The position numbers and the translations under genes are program-made. This document shows positions 42,761 to 52,024 of a DNA stretch of 64,000 nt, one piece after another. The DNA comes from an uncultured SAR86 cluster bacterium (lineage in GTDB: Bacteria > Pseudomonadota > Gammaproteobacteria > Magnimaribacterales > D2472). Location: positions 56,111 through 120,110 of the forward strand of contig CABYPB010000001.1 of the NCBI GenBank assembly GCA_902520725.1. Direction: 5' to 3'. Each line of letters starts with the position of its first letter. The stretch's first letter is position 1. The notes beneath the pieces were generated by a model, which was not told the origin of the DNA, made no database searches, and saw only the letters and a program-made list of their open reading frames with translations.

Positions 42761-44120
42761 CAAATTCAACTCCTTGAGCTAGAGGTAGGTCTTCGCCATA
42801 ATTTACAGTTGCAGTTACTCTTCTCATATAATTTTTCCATGCATCAGAGCCAGACTCTCTTCCTCCTCCAGTATCTTTCTCACCTCCAAATGCTCCCCCA
42901 ATCTCAGCACCACTTGTACCAATGTTTACATTAGCAATTCCACAATCACTTCCTTCTTCACTCAAAAATAATTCTGACTCTCTAATATCATTAGTAAAAA
43001 TCGAGCTACTTAATCCCTGCGCTACATCATTTTGCATATGGATTGCATCTTTAATATCTTCATAGTCTTTTACATATAAGATTGGTGCAAAGGTTTCTGT
43101 AAGCATTTCATCTTCTATATTTTTAACAAGAACTAAGGCAGGTTTTACATAAAATTCCGAAGGATCTTCTATTTCTAGCCTTTCACCGCCAATAACTTCA
43201 ACGCCTTTATCCTTTAGAGAATCTAAGATTTTCTGCATTGAGTTAAAACTGTTTTCAGAAATTAAAGGCCCAATTTGAGTATCATCTTTTGATGGACAGC
43301 CTATAACTAAATCATCAAAACAATTTTTCAGCCTTTCGACACAGTCCTTGTAAATATCTTTATGAACAAATAGCCTTCTAAGAGATGTGCATCTTTGACC
43401 AGCCGTGCCGCATGCAGAAAAAGCTATGCCTTTAATAGTTAAATCCAAATTCGCTGAAGGAGATACAATTGCTGCATTGTTGCCTCCTAGCTCTAGTAAA
43501 AGTTTTCCAAGCCTAGCTGAAACAATTGGAGCTAACTCTTTACCCATCTTAGTGCTTCCTGTAGCAGAAACAAGGACTATTCTTTTATCTTTGCAAATGG
43601 AAACAGCTTCTTCATTACCACCTTCTAAAATCAATATTAAATCTGCGAACTCACTGCTAACTTTATCCCAAGCTTGTTTTATGCCTTTAGCACATTCATT
43701 GGAGTGAGGGCTTGGTTTCCAAATAATACTATTTCCACAAACAGCTGCTAAGCAGAAATTCCAGGCAAATACAGCCATCGGAAAGTTAAAAGCAGTTATG
43801 CACCCCACAACTCCAAGTGGATGCCATAATTCTTGGAGTCTGTGATTTGGTCTTTCGCTTGGCATAGTTAAACCATATAACTGTCTGCTTAAACCGACTG
43901 CAAAATCACACATGTCTATAGCCTCTTGTACTTCACCTAAAGACTCAGTTTTTATTTTTCTAGCTTCTTTAGTTATAGTTTTGGCTAGAGATTCTTTTTG
44001 TGATCTGAGTTCTTCTCCAAACTGTCTAATCATCTCTCCTCTTTGAGGAGCAGGGATATTTCTCCACTTCTTAGAGATATCTTTAGATTTAGTCACGATT
44101 GTTTCAAAATTATTTATCAT
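42750..44120 (-). CDS. ALDH7-like aldehyde dehydrogenase (aminoadipate semialdehyde dehydrogenase-type)
   Basis: 456 residues. ERPNHRLQELWHPLGVVGCITAFNFPMAVFAWN matches the antiquitin/ALDH7 type. The catalytic Cys is in CGTAGQRCTSLRR, the Glu in LLELGGNNAA. AASA dehydrogenase from plants, animals and bacteria has these motifs. The protein is shorter than usual (about 500), lacking some of the N-terminus. SD AGGGAGG eight bases before the ATG. The 53-aa ORF upstream overlaps this start. Confidence 0.87.
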   Translation of the reverse strand: MINNFETIVTKSKDISKKWRNIPAPQRGEMIRQFGEELRSQKESLAKTITKEARKIKTESLGEVQEAIDMCDFAVGLSRQLYGLTMPSERPNHRLQELWHPLGVVGCITAFNFPMAVFAWNFCLAAVCGNSIIWKPSPHSNECAKGIKQAWDKVSSEFADLILILEGGNEEAVSICKDKRIVLVSATGSTKMGKELAPIVSARLGKLLLELGGNNAAIVSPSANLDLTIKGIAFSACGTAGQRCTSLRRLFVHKDIYKDCVERLKNCFDDLVIGCPSKDDTQIGPLISENSFNSMQKILDSLKDKGVEVIGGERLEIEDPSEFYVKPALVLVKNIEDEMLTETFAPILYVKDYEDIKDAIHMQNDVAQGLSSSIFTNDIRESELFLSEEGSDCGIANVNIGTSGAEIGGAFGGEKDTGGGRESGSDAWKNYMRRVTATVNYGEDLPLAQGVEFDES

Positions 44121-44271
44121 TATGCAACCCTCCCTTAATTAAAAAGATTTTATATTTTGCTAAGACTGCATAAATTACTAGGTTATAAATAACTAATAGA
44201 TAAATGCCTGATATGATTCCAGCAGTTCCAACAATAGTGTGGAACCATCCAATTAATGAAATTCCAATCAT
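44110..44271 (-). CDS. Small membrane protein, 53 aa
   Basis: Begins MIGISLIGWFHTIVGTAGII; two hydrophobic stretches (about 3-21 and 23-45) and then a Lys/Gly/His end. ATG has AGGGGG eight bases upstream. Its stop lies 10 bases inside the ALDH gene. The arrangement suggests translational coupling, and the two genes share a promoter. I do not recognise a family. Confidence 0.5.
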   Translation of the reverse strand: MIGISLIGWFHTIVGTAGIISGIYLLVIYNLVIYAVLAKYKIFLIKGGLHNDK

Positions 44272-44304
44272 CTATAGCCCCCTATGTACGTAATGTTTAT
44301 TTTA

Positions 44305-45093
44305 CTACACTTGGTCTAAAAGATATTCCAATAAGATACTAATCTTAGTATTACCACCAAAATAATCTGATTCATCCTCATCTAATTGCTCAAGACTATT
44401 TATAAGGTTTTGTTTTTGCTTTGTATGATTAAAAATTTCTTTTAAAGGCTGAAATAAAACATTAATTGTAAAAAGCGAGTAATCTTCATGATATCTACAG
44501 ATTGTCTCTTTTTCAGATCTTATAAACCATTCTGAAGGATTCGTCTTAAGTGACTCTTCTTCCTTTAAATGGAATCTTTTTGTATCGCCATGTATTAACC
44601 AATTTTGTCTAGCAAAAGGTTTCATTATTGGCGCCTGTCGAATGAATGTTGAAATTTTATCTCCTATTTTCTTATCCAATGAAACTACAGGATCATGAAT
44701 TTCTTTTAGGGGCCTGCCAATCTTTGTTCTCACATCCCAATAACTTGGAGAGCATATGCTTGCAGCAATGAGCCTCTGATCATTACTGGACTCCATTACA
44801 CATAAATCGTCTTGAATATTTAAGCTTAGCTCAGCTATTAAATCAGGATATTTCGTATCTCTGATTCCAAAGATATCTCCTAAACATTTTTGAGCATTTA
44901 AAGAATATCGTGTTGTTGCGATAACTTTGTTGTAATTAGACTCCAAGAGATCTTTTTTATGACCGTATAGAGCATCGTTTGGTTTTCTGTTTAACCATTT
45001 TTCATGTTCGATTGGCTTTAAGCCGAGTCGATACTTCTGCTTACCATCTCCCCATGGAGGGTCTTCCCAAAAATCAGTATTAATCAAGGACAT
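44305..45093 (-). CDS. DUF3445 / heme-dependent oxidative N-demethylase alpha-type domain protein
   Basis: 262 residues. LIAELSLNIQDDLCVMESS, ICSPSYWDVRTKIGRPLKEIHDPV and RQNWLIHGDTKRF are the DUF3445 signature; this family includes the alpha subunit of heme-dependent oxidative N-demethylase of dimethylamine catabolism. Beta, gamma and delta subunits (flavin/iron-sulfur oxidoreductases) are not nearby, so either the protein works alone or with distant partners. Confidence 0.8.
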   Translation of the reverse strand: MSLINTDFWEDPPWGDGKQKYRLGLKPIEHEKWLNRKPNDALYGHKKDLLESNYNKVIATTRYSLNAQKCLGDIFGIRDTKYPDLIAELSLNIQDDLCVMESSNDQRLIAASICSPSYWDVRTKIGRPLKEIHDPVVSLDKKIGDKISTFIRQAPIMKPFARQNWLIHGDTKRFHLKEEESLKTNPSEWFIRSEKETICRYHEDYSLFTINVLFQPLKEIFNHTKQKQNLINSLEQLDEDESDYFGGNTKISILLEYLLDQV

Positions 45094-45118
45094 TTAAGAA
45101 TTTAATAAAACAGATATT

Positions 45119-45424
45119 TTAAAAAATTTTATGTTTACCCTGCAAGATTTCAAAATACATTTTATGGTCTCCAATGAAGCTATAAAAAGGATATTTGAAT
45201 GTGGCTGGCTTGTTTTTCTCAATAAAAAAATGCCCTACCCATGCAAAAGCATAGCCTGACAATAAGGCAAATAGAATATTAATAAAATTAAAAGTTAAGA
45301 AGAATTGAATCAAAAAGATGATTCCAATACTTGTGCCTATAAAATGCATAAGCTTTGTATATTTATTATCGTGTTCAGATAAATAATAGGGGTAAAATTC
45401 TTTAAAAGTCTTATATCTTTCCAT
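45119..45424 (-). CDS. DUF962 / Mpo1-like membrane protein
   Basis: 101 residues with two to three hydrophobic segments. HFIGTSIGIIFL and GHFFIEKNKPATFKYPFYSFIGD are the family motifs (both His conserved). Yeast Mpo1 is an iron-dependent dioxygenase in phytosphingosine alpha-oxidation; bacterial role unknown. Only 4 bases separate it from the DUF1330 gene. Confidence 0.88.
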   Translation of the reverse strand: MERYKTFKEFYPYYLSEHDNKYTKLMHFIGTSIGIIFLIQFFLTFNFINILFALLSGYAFAWVGHFFIEKNKPATFKYPFYSFIGDHKMYFEILQGKHKIF

Positions 45425-45428
45425 ATCT

Positions 45429-45740
45429 CTATTTCCTTGACGGCAGTCCGCTCACTCTGGTCAAAGTTGTAGTAACGCTTGCTCTTCTATGTTCTGAAAG
45501 CTCTTGATACTCTGGATCTGCATACCATTCGTCAGCATGCTTTGCAGATGGAAAGCTAAATAAAATTATTCTGCCCTCCATTGGTTTGTCCCCTTCGACA
45601 TTTATGATGTTGTCATCAAAAGTGATGAATTCACCACTATGTTTTTTTAATATTGGGAAGAAGCCTTTTTCGTATTCTCTATATCTATCAGCATCATGTA
45701 TCTGCAGATTTGCTATTAAATAAACTTTGAGTTCTTCCAT
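45429..45740 (-). CDS. DUF1330 family protein
   Basis: 103-residue alpha+beta-barrel protein. YLIANLQIHDADRYREYEKGF at the N-terminus and EGRIILFSFPSAKHADEWYADPEYQEL later define DUF1330. Function unknown; such proteins are often small cytoplasmic dimers. Co-directional with the neighbours on both sides. Confidence 0.88.
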   Translation of the reverse strand: MEELKVYLIANLQIHDADRYREYEKGFFPILKKHSGEFITFDDNIINVEGDKPMEGRIILFSFPSAKHADEWYADPEYQELSEHRRASVTTTLTRVSGLPSRK

Positions 45741-45746
45741 TATTAT

Positions 45747-46358
45747 TTATTTAGGTGCAGCCTCAGGCTGAAAATCATAATATCCTGATACAGGAATCAT
45801 AAGATGAACATATGGTGTTCCTTTAAACATCACATAAGGTGATCCTGTCGTGAAATCGGTTGTCGTATTTTCTAAAGATTTTGGATCTTTTGGCATCAAC
45901 ATTAGATGTGCGCCAGATTCAATCCAATCTTCTGGATCAGTACCGGCTTTATCTCCCTCAGAGTATGCTCTAAAGTTATCAGCTCCAGTATCACCATGAA
46001 TCATCCACGCCCATCCATCATTTGCAAGTTCTGGCACTTCCTCTTTCATGTACGCGTTTGCCCAAGCCATAGCATTAGAATCCATGCATGCTGGTGTAGC
46101 CATTCTTGGATCCATTGAATCTCCCATCATATTTGCAGTAAATGCTAAACACGTCCAACCATTTGTACCTTCTTTTAAGACTGTCCCATCAGCACCAATT
46201 ACTGAAGCAAAATCTCCTATAAAACTTGGAGCGGCACCTGTATATGCTTTAATCTGCCATTTTGGTGAATCACTATGCATATGACCTCCTTCATGATGGC
46301 CAGCTATAGAACTTACTGAAAATATTATTGCGATAAAACTAATAAACTTTGTATTCAT
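45747..46358 (-). CDS. Secreted protein of unknown function, His-rich N-terminus
   Basis: 203 residues with a signal peptide (about 1-19) followed by HHEGGHMHSD, a His-rich segment that could bind metal. The mature chain contains several Met/Trp-rich stretches such as WTCLAFTANMMGDSMDPRMATPACMDS with two Cys. No family recognised, though it looks well conserved in texture. It lies 6 bases upstream of the DUF1330 gene. Confidence 0.65.
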   Translation of the reverse strand: MNTKFISFIAIIFSVSSIAGHHEGGHMHSDSPKWQIKAYTGAAPSFIGDFASVIGADGTVLKEGTNGWTCLAFTANMMGDSMDPRMATPACMDSNAMAWANAYMKEEVPELANDGWAWMIHGDTGADNFRAYSEGDKAGTDPEDWIESGAHLMLMPKDPKSLENTTTDFTTGSPYVMFKGTPYVHLMIPVSGYYDFQPEAAPK

Positions 46359-46422
46359 TTTTTTCTCCTGTGATTTTTAAATATCAATACTAATTCTATG
46401 AAAGAATTAAATCTAATACAAA

Positions 46423-47631
46423 TCAATCACTTATGCTTTGCTGAATGTGATTTGTTATAGATCTAAACATGGCTATATGAGCTGCTTTTGAATATTCTTT
46501 TTCAGCTCTGAATCTATGATTAGAAGAGGTTTTTGCTATTACGATGCCTGACTCGGGATCAACATATATAAATTGGTTGTAAACTCCATGAGCTGTAAAG
46601 TCAGTGATTGGATTACCAGGTACCCACCACTGATATCCATATCCCCATTCGCTTGAAGATAATTCTCCAGCATTTGGCATTAAGTGATCAGCATCAGGTG
46701 TGTGTGAGGCTTTTACCCATTCCTTTGGAACAATTTGTTCACCAAACCAACTGCCATTATTTAAATATAAATAACCAAACTTAGAATAGTCTCTTAGGGT
46801 TGCATTTAATCCACCAAGAGCCATATCAACTCCAGTTTTATCAGTTATGTAATAAGCATCACTTTCCATGCCGATTTTGCTCCAGATTTTTTTAGATAGA
46901 TACTCTCTAAGTGGCATATTAGATACTGATTCTAGAATCATACCAAGGACTTGAGTATCTATACTGACGTAGTGATTGAAAGTACCCTGTTCTTTTTCAT
47001 TTGTTAAGGTTTTTGCAAAATCTCTAAATGGTGTTCCTCTTGCTGCAGCCCTGCCAAATTTATTTATATCTGAATTTGGGTCAGCATAGTCTTCATTGAA
47101 GCCAACCCCTGATGACATCTGAAGAATATTTTTAATTTTTATACCTTCATATCCTGTGTCCTTAAAATCAGGTAAATATTTTGTAGCTGGGTCCTCAATG
47201 CTATCGATTAGACCTTCATCTATGGCTATACCAATTAACGCAGATAAAAATGACTTAGCTACTGACCATGAAATGTGCTTGCTATAACGATCATTGCCGT
47301 TCCAATAATTTTCATAAAGGATTTTATCTTTATGAAGAATGATTAATCCGTCTGTAGAAAAATATTCTAATCCTTCAATAAGATTGTGTTCCTCTCCATC
47401 AAGGCTATATGTTGCTGGCAAATTGATATAGCTTTCTTCAAAAAAGTATGGATTATCTGACGCAGAAATTGGCTCAGATATGAAAAAAAACTTATCCATG
47501 TTTATAAAGTTATAGGCTATCGTCTTTTCGTTATAAAGGTTAGAAAGCTTATAAAGACGAATTAAGTTTGGGCTATAGATTACAAATACGGTAACTAAGA
47601 GAAATATAACAAGAAGTAAAAATTTACTCAT
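46423..47631 (-). CDS. Beta-lactamase-related serine hydrolase (class C fold)
   Basis: 402 residues with an N-terminal signal/membrane segment (about 3-25). The S-x-x-K nucleophile motif is WSVAKSFLSAL (Ser-Val-Ala-Lys); the YxN-like position reads HYVSIDTQV; a late HGVYNQF may serve the third motif. It belongs to the esterase/D-aminopeptidase group rather than a resistance enzyme. Substrate unknown; likely periplasmic or outer. Confidence 0.85.
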   Translation of the reverse strand: MSKFLLLVIFLLVTVFVIYSPNLIRLYKLSNLYNEKTIAYNFINMDKFFFISEPISASDNPYFFEESYINLPATYSLDGEEHNLIEGLEYFSTDGLIILHKDKILYENYWNGNDRYSKHISWSVAKSFLSALIGIAIDEGLIDSIEDPATKYLPDFKDTGYEGIKIKNILQMSSGVGFNEDYADPNSDINKFGRAAARGTPFRDFAKTLTNEKEQGTFNHYVSIDTQVLGMILESVSNMPLREYLSKKIWSKIGMESDAYYITDKTGVDMALGGLNATLRDYSKFGYLYLNNGSWFGEQIVPKEWVKASHTPDADHLMPNAGELSSSEWGYGYQWWVPGNPITDFTAHGVYNQFIYVDPESGIVIAKTSSNHRFRAEKEYSKAAHIAMFRSITNHIQQSISD

Positions 47632-47699
47632 AAGTACAAGTTAACATAACTTCATGATCTACTAATAATATTTGATCAGAATTTGAAGCAGGGAAAAGA

Positions 47700-49130
47700 T
47701 TAATCTGTGATGTTTTTATTAGTGGTGTATATTTCAATGCTTCCTGAAGTATTAATTTTTAAAGGGAAAACAATTAAATCAGGCGTTGCGTTGTCATCAA
47801 TATCATACAAATAACCTTGAGAATCGTCTGTATAAGAGTAAACAGGCCAGTTTGATGTATCTAAATTGAAATAACTTCCATTATCATTAATATATACTTC
47901 CGGCACTCCCCTGTTATTATCTTGATCATTCCACTGTTCACTGAAAACTTGGGCAATAATGTCTTTCCGTTGATCATTATTTACATCAATACAGTCAAAA
48001 AAATTAAAATTATGATTGATCTCCTCGTTAATAATATTAATATCAAGTTCCCTAAGGGATTCATTGTAAATTTCATAAAAAGAAAATATTACAACAGGCA
48101 TTGTTTCAGATTCTGAATAATAGCCTCCTTCTTCTATCTCACCTGAAATAAGCTTGCTAGCATTTATAGTCGCAACGATAATGTCATCTTTTTTACACAT
48201 CTCAGATATCATTCCATGAAAATAATTTTCGCCTTGAATGTTGTAAACGCCTAATTCACTAAAATTATTTGAGCCAGCATTATTCCAGCTTTCAAAATTA
48301 ACCTTAAAGGACTCTTCAATCATAATAGATGAAATAACTTTATTATCTTTGATGAGTTCAAGTCCTTGAGAAAATTCTTTTCTTACACTGTTAATAATAA
48401 AGTCATCGAAAATTAAGAAACTTGCGAAACTCAGATTGTCATAAGAATCAGAAATATTAATCCAGTTTGATCCAATAAGTTCAAAAACTTGTGATGAGTG
48501 CCCAGCAAAAAATACTTTTTTATCTTTGATTTGAACTGAATGACCCCAGTCTTCAGCACCTAATCTTATTACCTGATAACCTGAATCATTGCTTAAAAGG
48601 ACTGCCGGTTTGGCGTAATTTGAGATCATAGATTGATAATTAAATGAAGCTCTGCCATCTTCCCAGTTTATAGCGAAAGCAAAGTCGTCTTTTCCATCTT
48701 CGTTTATATCTCCGCGAGCATACTTTCTACTTGCGCCTCCAAGCTTTGGATTTATTTCACCGAAAACATTAACATTATCGATCTTATATTCTCCAAAATT
48801 ATCACTAACGTAGGCAACTAAAGCATCTGGAGTTGGAGCAATATCGTATTCTGCAGGAGTAAGGCTGTCACACCAATAATGTGCAATAAAGTCTGTATAA
48901 GCATCTTCATTTATCTTAGTTGGAATTAAGAATTGAAATGATGGGTTGTTACATGCATTGGAGTAATAACTTGCAGCATCAAGAAGTGTAATTGGATCAG
49001 AATTGAATAAAGCAATTGGTTCAGGTATTTGATTTGAATTATCAATTGGCAAAGGCGATGAGGTACCTCCTCCGCAACCTGATAATATTATTAAACAAAA
49101 TATAAGGTTATCTTTTAAGATATTTTTCAT
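47700..49130 (-). CDS. Lipoprotein with FG-GAP/VCBS-type repeats
   Basis: 476 residues. Lipobox LSGCGGG. Repeats of the form D-I/V-N-x-D-G-K/Q-x-D-x-x-x such as GDINEDGKDDFAFAI (about residue 140), DVNNDQRKDIIAQ and DIDDNATPDLIVF are FG-GAP/VCBS calcium-binding blades. Probably an outer-membrane-anchored beta-propeller; ligand unknown. Spaced 12 bases upstream of the cupin gene? No: it is the second gene after the cupin gene on the same strand, with a 12-base gap. Confidence 0.8.
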   Translation of the reverse strand: MKNILKDNLIFCLIILSGCGGGTSSPLPIDNSNQIPEPIALFNSDPITLLDAASYYSNACNNPSFQFLIPTKINEDAYTDFIAHYWCDSLTPAEYDIAPTPDALVAYVSDNFGEYKIDNVNVFGEINPKLGGASRKYARGDINEDGKDDFAFAINWEDGRASFNYQSMISNYAKPAVLLSNDSGYQVIRLGAEDWGHSVQIKDKKVFFAGHSSQVFELIGSNWINISDSYDNLSFASFLIFDDFIINSVRKEFSQGLELIKDNKVISSIMIEESFKVNFESWNNAGSNNFSELGVYNIQGENYFHGMISEMCKKDDIIVATINASKLISGEIEEGGYYSESETMPVVIFSFYEIYNESLRELDINIINEEINHNFNFFDCIDVNNDQRKDIIAQVFSEQWNDQDNNRGVPEVYINDNGSYFNLDTSNWPVYSYTDDSQGYLYDIDDNATPDLIVFPLKINTSGSIEIYTTNKNITD

Positions 49131-49142
49131 TTAGATAAATAT

Positions 49143-49502
49143 CTAGATCCATTGATCATTAGGTGCAGTTAGTTCTCCTTCATTGTCTCCAGTATTAACA
49201 ACTCCTGATGGCTCAACTAACATTATTTTTGCTTCCTTCTTTGCATAGGGTTTATGCTTGGTACCAATGGGAACAACTATCATTTCACCCTCATTAATCT
49301 CAACTGTTTCGTTTTCAAACTCAATAAATATTTGCCCTTCAAGCACTATAAATACCTCATCTGTATCGTCATGCTTATGCCAAGTAAAGTCATTCTCAAT
49401 TTTGACAAGTTTAAATTGATAGTCGTTCATTTGCGCAATTACTTTAGGAGACCACTGATCGGTGAACTTACTAAATTTTGATGTGAAGTTTATCTTTTTC
49501 AT
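49143..49502 (-). CDS. Cupin-domain protein
   Basis: 119 residues, a single cupin barrel. Motif 1 WHKHDDTDEVFIVLEG (His, His, Glu) and motif 2 PIGTKHKPYA (His) give the metal ligands. Substrate unknown. Convergent genes on either side leave it as probably the first gene of a two-gene unit with the FG-GAP lipoprotein. Confidence 0.88.
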   Translation of the reverse strand: MKKINFTSKFSKFTDQWSPKVIAQMNDYQFKLVKIENDFTWHKHDDTDEVFIVLEGQIFIEFENETVEINEGEMIVVPIGTKHKPYAKKEAKIMLVEPSGVVNTGDNEGELTAPNDQWI

Positions 49503-49547
49503 AATTAATTAATATTAGTATATTTTTCTAAATGCTAAAATAATAGT

Positions 49548-51002
49548 ATGCAAAACTATAACATCCTATTTGCTTGCCTGATTTCTTGTTCTTTGATATC
49601 CGAAGAGGTTGATAAGACTTATGGTAAAGGTTTGCCAAGGGATTCAGAGAGTTTAATTCCAAGTGATGCTTCATATCCAGAATGGGAAACTGGGGAATAT
49701 ACATCAATAGATCCTCAAAGAATGAAAGATGTTGTTATAGATATTTCAAATATCGCTTTGGAAAGTGAAAAAAGGACACCTTATTGGGGAAGACTGCCTG
49801 GAACTCCTGAAGATAAAAAAACCATGGACTATATTGAAGCTAAATTAGTTAATCTTGGCTTTAATATTGAAAAAAAAGATGTTTACATAACAAAAGAGTG
49901 GCGGCCGAGACAGTGGTCATTAAATTACGAATTTAATGATAAGTCTTACTCTATTGCTTCTGCATTTCCAACAGGTGAAAACATCAAGCATCTTGATAGT
50001 AGTTTTAAGACAGAGCTTGTATGGGTCGGTTTAGGATCAGAGGCAGATTTCATTGGAAAAGATATCAAAGGAAAGGCTGTAGTTATTTATAGCTTCTTTG
50101 TGCCTGGTGGAAGAAGTCATTCAGCCAGTAGCAGAGCAGAATTATTTTATGCAAATAAAATCGCCTCTGAGAAAGGCGCAGCATTAATTATAAACATTAT
50201 GGGTGTGCCTGGAGATGCAATGTTTGCAGGAGGCGCATTTCATGGAACAAGTGGGAAGCCTGCATCATCATTTAATGCTCCAGTAATAACTATCAGCCAA
50301 GATGAAGGTTTCTTATTAAGGGATAGAATGCTTAAAGAAACAATTTTTATAGACTTTGATTTAAAGATTGATGTAATTGAAAACCTTAAAACTACTTACA
50401 TGATAGCTAGATTAGATGGTGTGTCAGAAGAGGAAATTTTCATGGGAGCTCATACAGATGGTTATTTCCAAGGTTCAATGGATAATGCAAGTGGTATTGC
50501 AGTAGGGTTAGAAATGGCTGAGTATTACTCAAAGCTAAAAAAATCAGATAGGCCTAGATCTATATCATTTTTTTTATATCCTGATCATCATCATGGAGAA
50601 TATAGCGTTAGAGAAGTCGAAGAGTATTACGACTGGGATAATGTTGCGGTCATTCTTACTTTGGAGCATCCAAGCCAGTCTCAATTATATTGGTTCAACG
50701 AAGATATTATGGTTTCAAATGCAATAGGTTCTTTTCGATGGAATGTTATGGGTAGCGACAAACTTAAATCTATATTTAAAAGAAGGCTCAAAGAAAACGG
50801 TGTTTCAATTTATAACTATATGACTGATGGTCCTAAGCTCACGGATAAAGCTCCTGGCTTTCATATTATTGATCATGTTATTTATCACACAACATTTGAT
50901 ATACCTGAACTTGTGCCAGCCGAGGGCATGAAAAGATCCGCCAAGGCATTTCTTGGAATTATTGATGATGTAAATAAGCTCTCTTTAGAAGAATTGAGAT
51001 AA
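49548..51002 (+). CDS. M28 family zinc peptidase, secreted
   Basis: 484 residues. A short signal with possible lipobox (LISC, Cys14), then a PA-like domain (about 150-270; GKDIKGKAVVIYSF, AGGAFHGTSGKPA) and an M28 peptidase core with GAHTDGYFQGSMDNASGIAVGLEMAEYY (His, Asp) and PDHHHGEYSVREVEEYY. Likely a secreted aminopeptidase or carboxypeptidase. Standalone, convergent with DUF2147. Confidence 0.85.
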   Translation: MQNYNILFACLISCSLISEEVDKTYGKGLPRDSESLIPSDASYPEWETGEYTSIDPQRMKDVVIDISNIALESEKRTPYWGRLPGTPEDKKTMDYIEAKLVNLGFNIEKKDVYITKEWRPRQWSLNYEFNDKSYSIASAFPTGENIKHLDSSFKTELVWVGLGSEADFIGKDIKGKAVVIYSFFVPGGRSHSASSRAELFYANKIASEKGAALIINIMGVPGDAMFAGGAFHGTSGKPASSFNAPVITISQDEGFLLRDRMLKETIFIDFDLKIDVIENLKTTYMIARLDGVSEEEIFMGAHTDGYFQGSMDNASGIAVGLEMAEYYSKLKKSDRPRSISFFLYPDHHHGEYSVREVEEYYDWDNVAVILTLEHPSQSQLYWFNEDIMVSNAIGSFRWNVMGSDKLKSIFKRRLKENGVSIYNYMTDGPKLTDKAPGFHIIDHVIYHTTFDIPELVPAEGMKRSAKAFLGIIDDVNKLSLEELR

Positions 51003-51003
51003 G

Positions 51004-51498
51004 TTAATTTTTCAGCTCTGCTGATCTTGTCCCATCTTTATTTAGGGTAATATTCAATGGCTGCCATTCTTCATGACCACAGACTCCCATAAAGCATCCC
51101 TCAACTTTTAGATTACCATTTTCAAGTAATTGAAGATTTGATTTAAAAACTCTTCCGCGCCCTGGGTCATAAATCTTTCCCTCTTTATAATGCGTTTCTC
51201 TAGATTGAGAGTATTCAAAACCTTCAAGTAAATTAATTCCAACTAATGGTCTATTTCTTAAAGATTTTTTTTTGTTATTGGTGTCGAGTATAGATTTTGG
51301 ATCTACTCCCTCCTCAACAAAAATATGTTCTATTGTTGCGCAAAGCTCGTTGTCGCATTTTTTTACTTCGACAATTGAAGCCGATGTAAGCCAATAGCCC
51401 TCAATTAAATTATCTTCTTGAGCGTTAGTATTAAGTGAACACAAAACTAAAAAAGAAATGTGAATAAATTTATAGACTGAAGTATTTAATAATTTCAT
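51004..51498 (-). CDS. DUF2147 family secreted protein
   Basis: 164 residues with signal peptide (about 1-26). Starts LIEGYWLTSASIVEVKKCDNELCATIEH and later GRVFKSNLQLLENGNLKVEG, both DUF2147. Its start lies inside the upstream lipoprotein gene (29-base overlap). Function unknown. Confidence 0.83.
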   Translation of the reverse strand: MKLLNTSVYKFIHISFLVLCSLNTNAQEDNLIEGYWLTSASIVEVKKCDNELCATIEHIFVEEGVDPKSILDTNNKKKSLRNRPLVGINLLEGFEYSQSRETHYKEGKIYDPGRGRVFKSNLQLLENGNLKVEGCFMGVCGHEEWQPLNITLNKDGTRSAELKN

Positions 51499-52018
51499 TC
51501 TCTAGTGTATTTTTGGATAAGCATTTTCTATAAGGATTTGCGTCATATACTGGATTCCCAACAAGTAAGTCCTTTGATTTATTTGTAGCAAATCTCCATC
51601 TGGTTCCCGTTTCCTTTGATGTAAAAGTATACTTTATGTGAAATTTTTCAAACAGAACGCCTTTATCAGCATTTTTTAGTTTGATATCAACGTCTGCTTT
51701 AAGCTTGGTGCCAAATATTCTTTCTATGTAATCAACATAAATTTCATCATTCATGAAGCCACAGTCAATATAGGAAGGTATATCTTCAACATTAAAGTTT
51801 ATAGAAATAGGCTCTTCTAGATTTATTTTATCTTTTTGTAAGAACATTTGTAGTTTTATCTTAATCTGCTCAATCTGATCATTAGAATAAGCAACTAATT
51901 CGTATATATTTTTAAATTCCTCAAGCTCTTGCGGCGGCTTGTAGATATTTTTTGATTCTTGGACCTCACATCCTGCCAAGAAGAAAAATGAAAAAATAAG
52001 AAAATATTTCTTACTCAT
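51470..52018 (-). CDS. Unknown lipoprotein, 182 aa
   Basis: Signal peptide FFFLAGC (Cys16). Mature protein beta-rich with a Cys pair. I recognise no family. Small gap (6 bases) after the cytochrome gene and overlapping DUF2147 by 29, so part of the same long minus-strand unit. Confidence 0.7.
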   Translation of the reverse strand: MSKKYFLIFSFFFLAGCEVQESKNIYKPPQELEEFKNIYELVAYSNDQIEQIKIKLQMFLQKDKINLEEPISINFNVEDIPSYIDCGFMNDEIYVDYIERIFGTKLKADVDIKLKNADKGVLFEKFHIKYTFTSKETGTRWRFATNKSKDLLVGNPVYDANPYRKCLSKNTLENEIIKYFSL

Positions 52019-52024
52019 TTTAAA

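Noticed and set aside
46423-47631. Beta-lactamase resistance gene
   Set aside because: SxxK is present but the class C resistance Tyr-x-Asn and KTG motifs are not clear; fits the general esterase/peptidase group.
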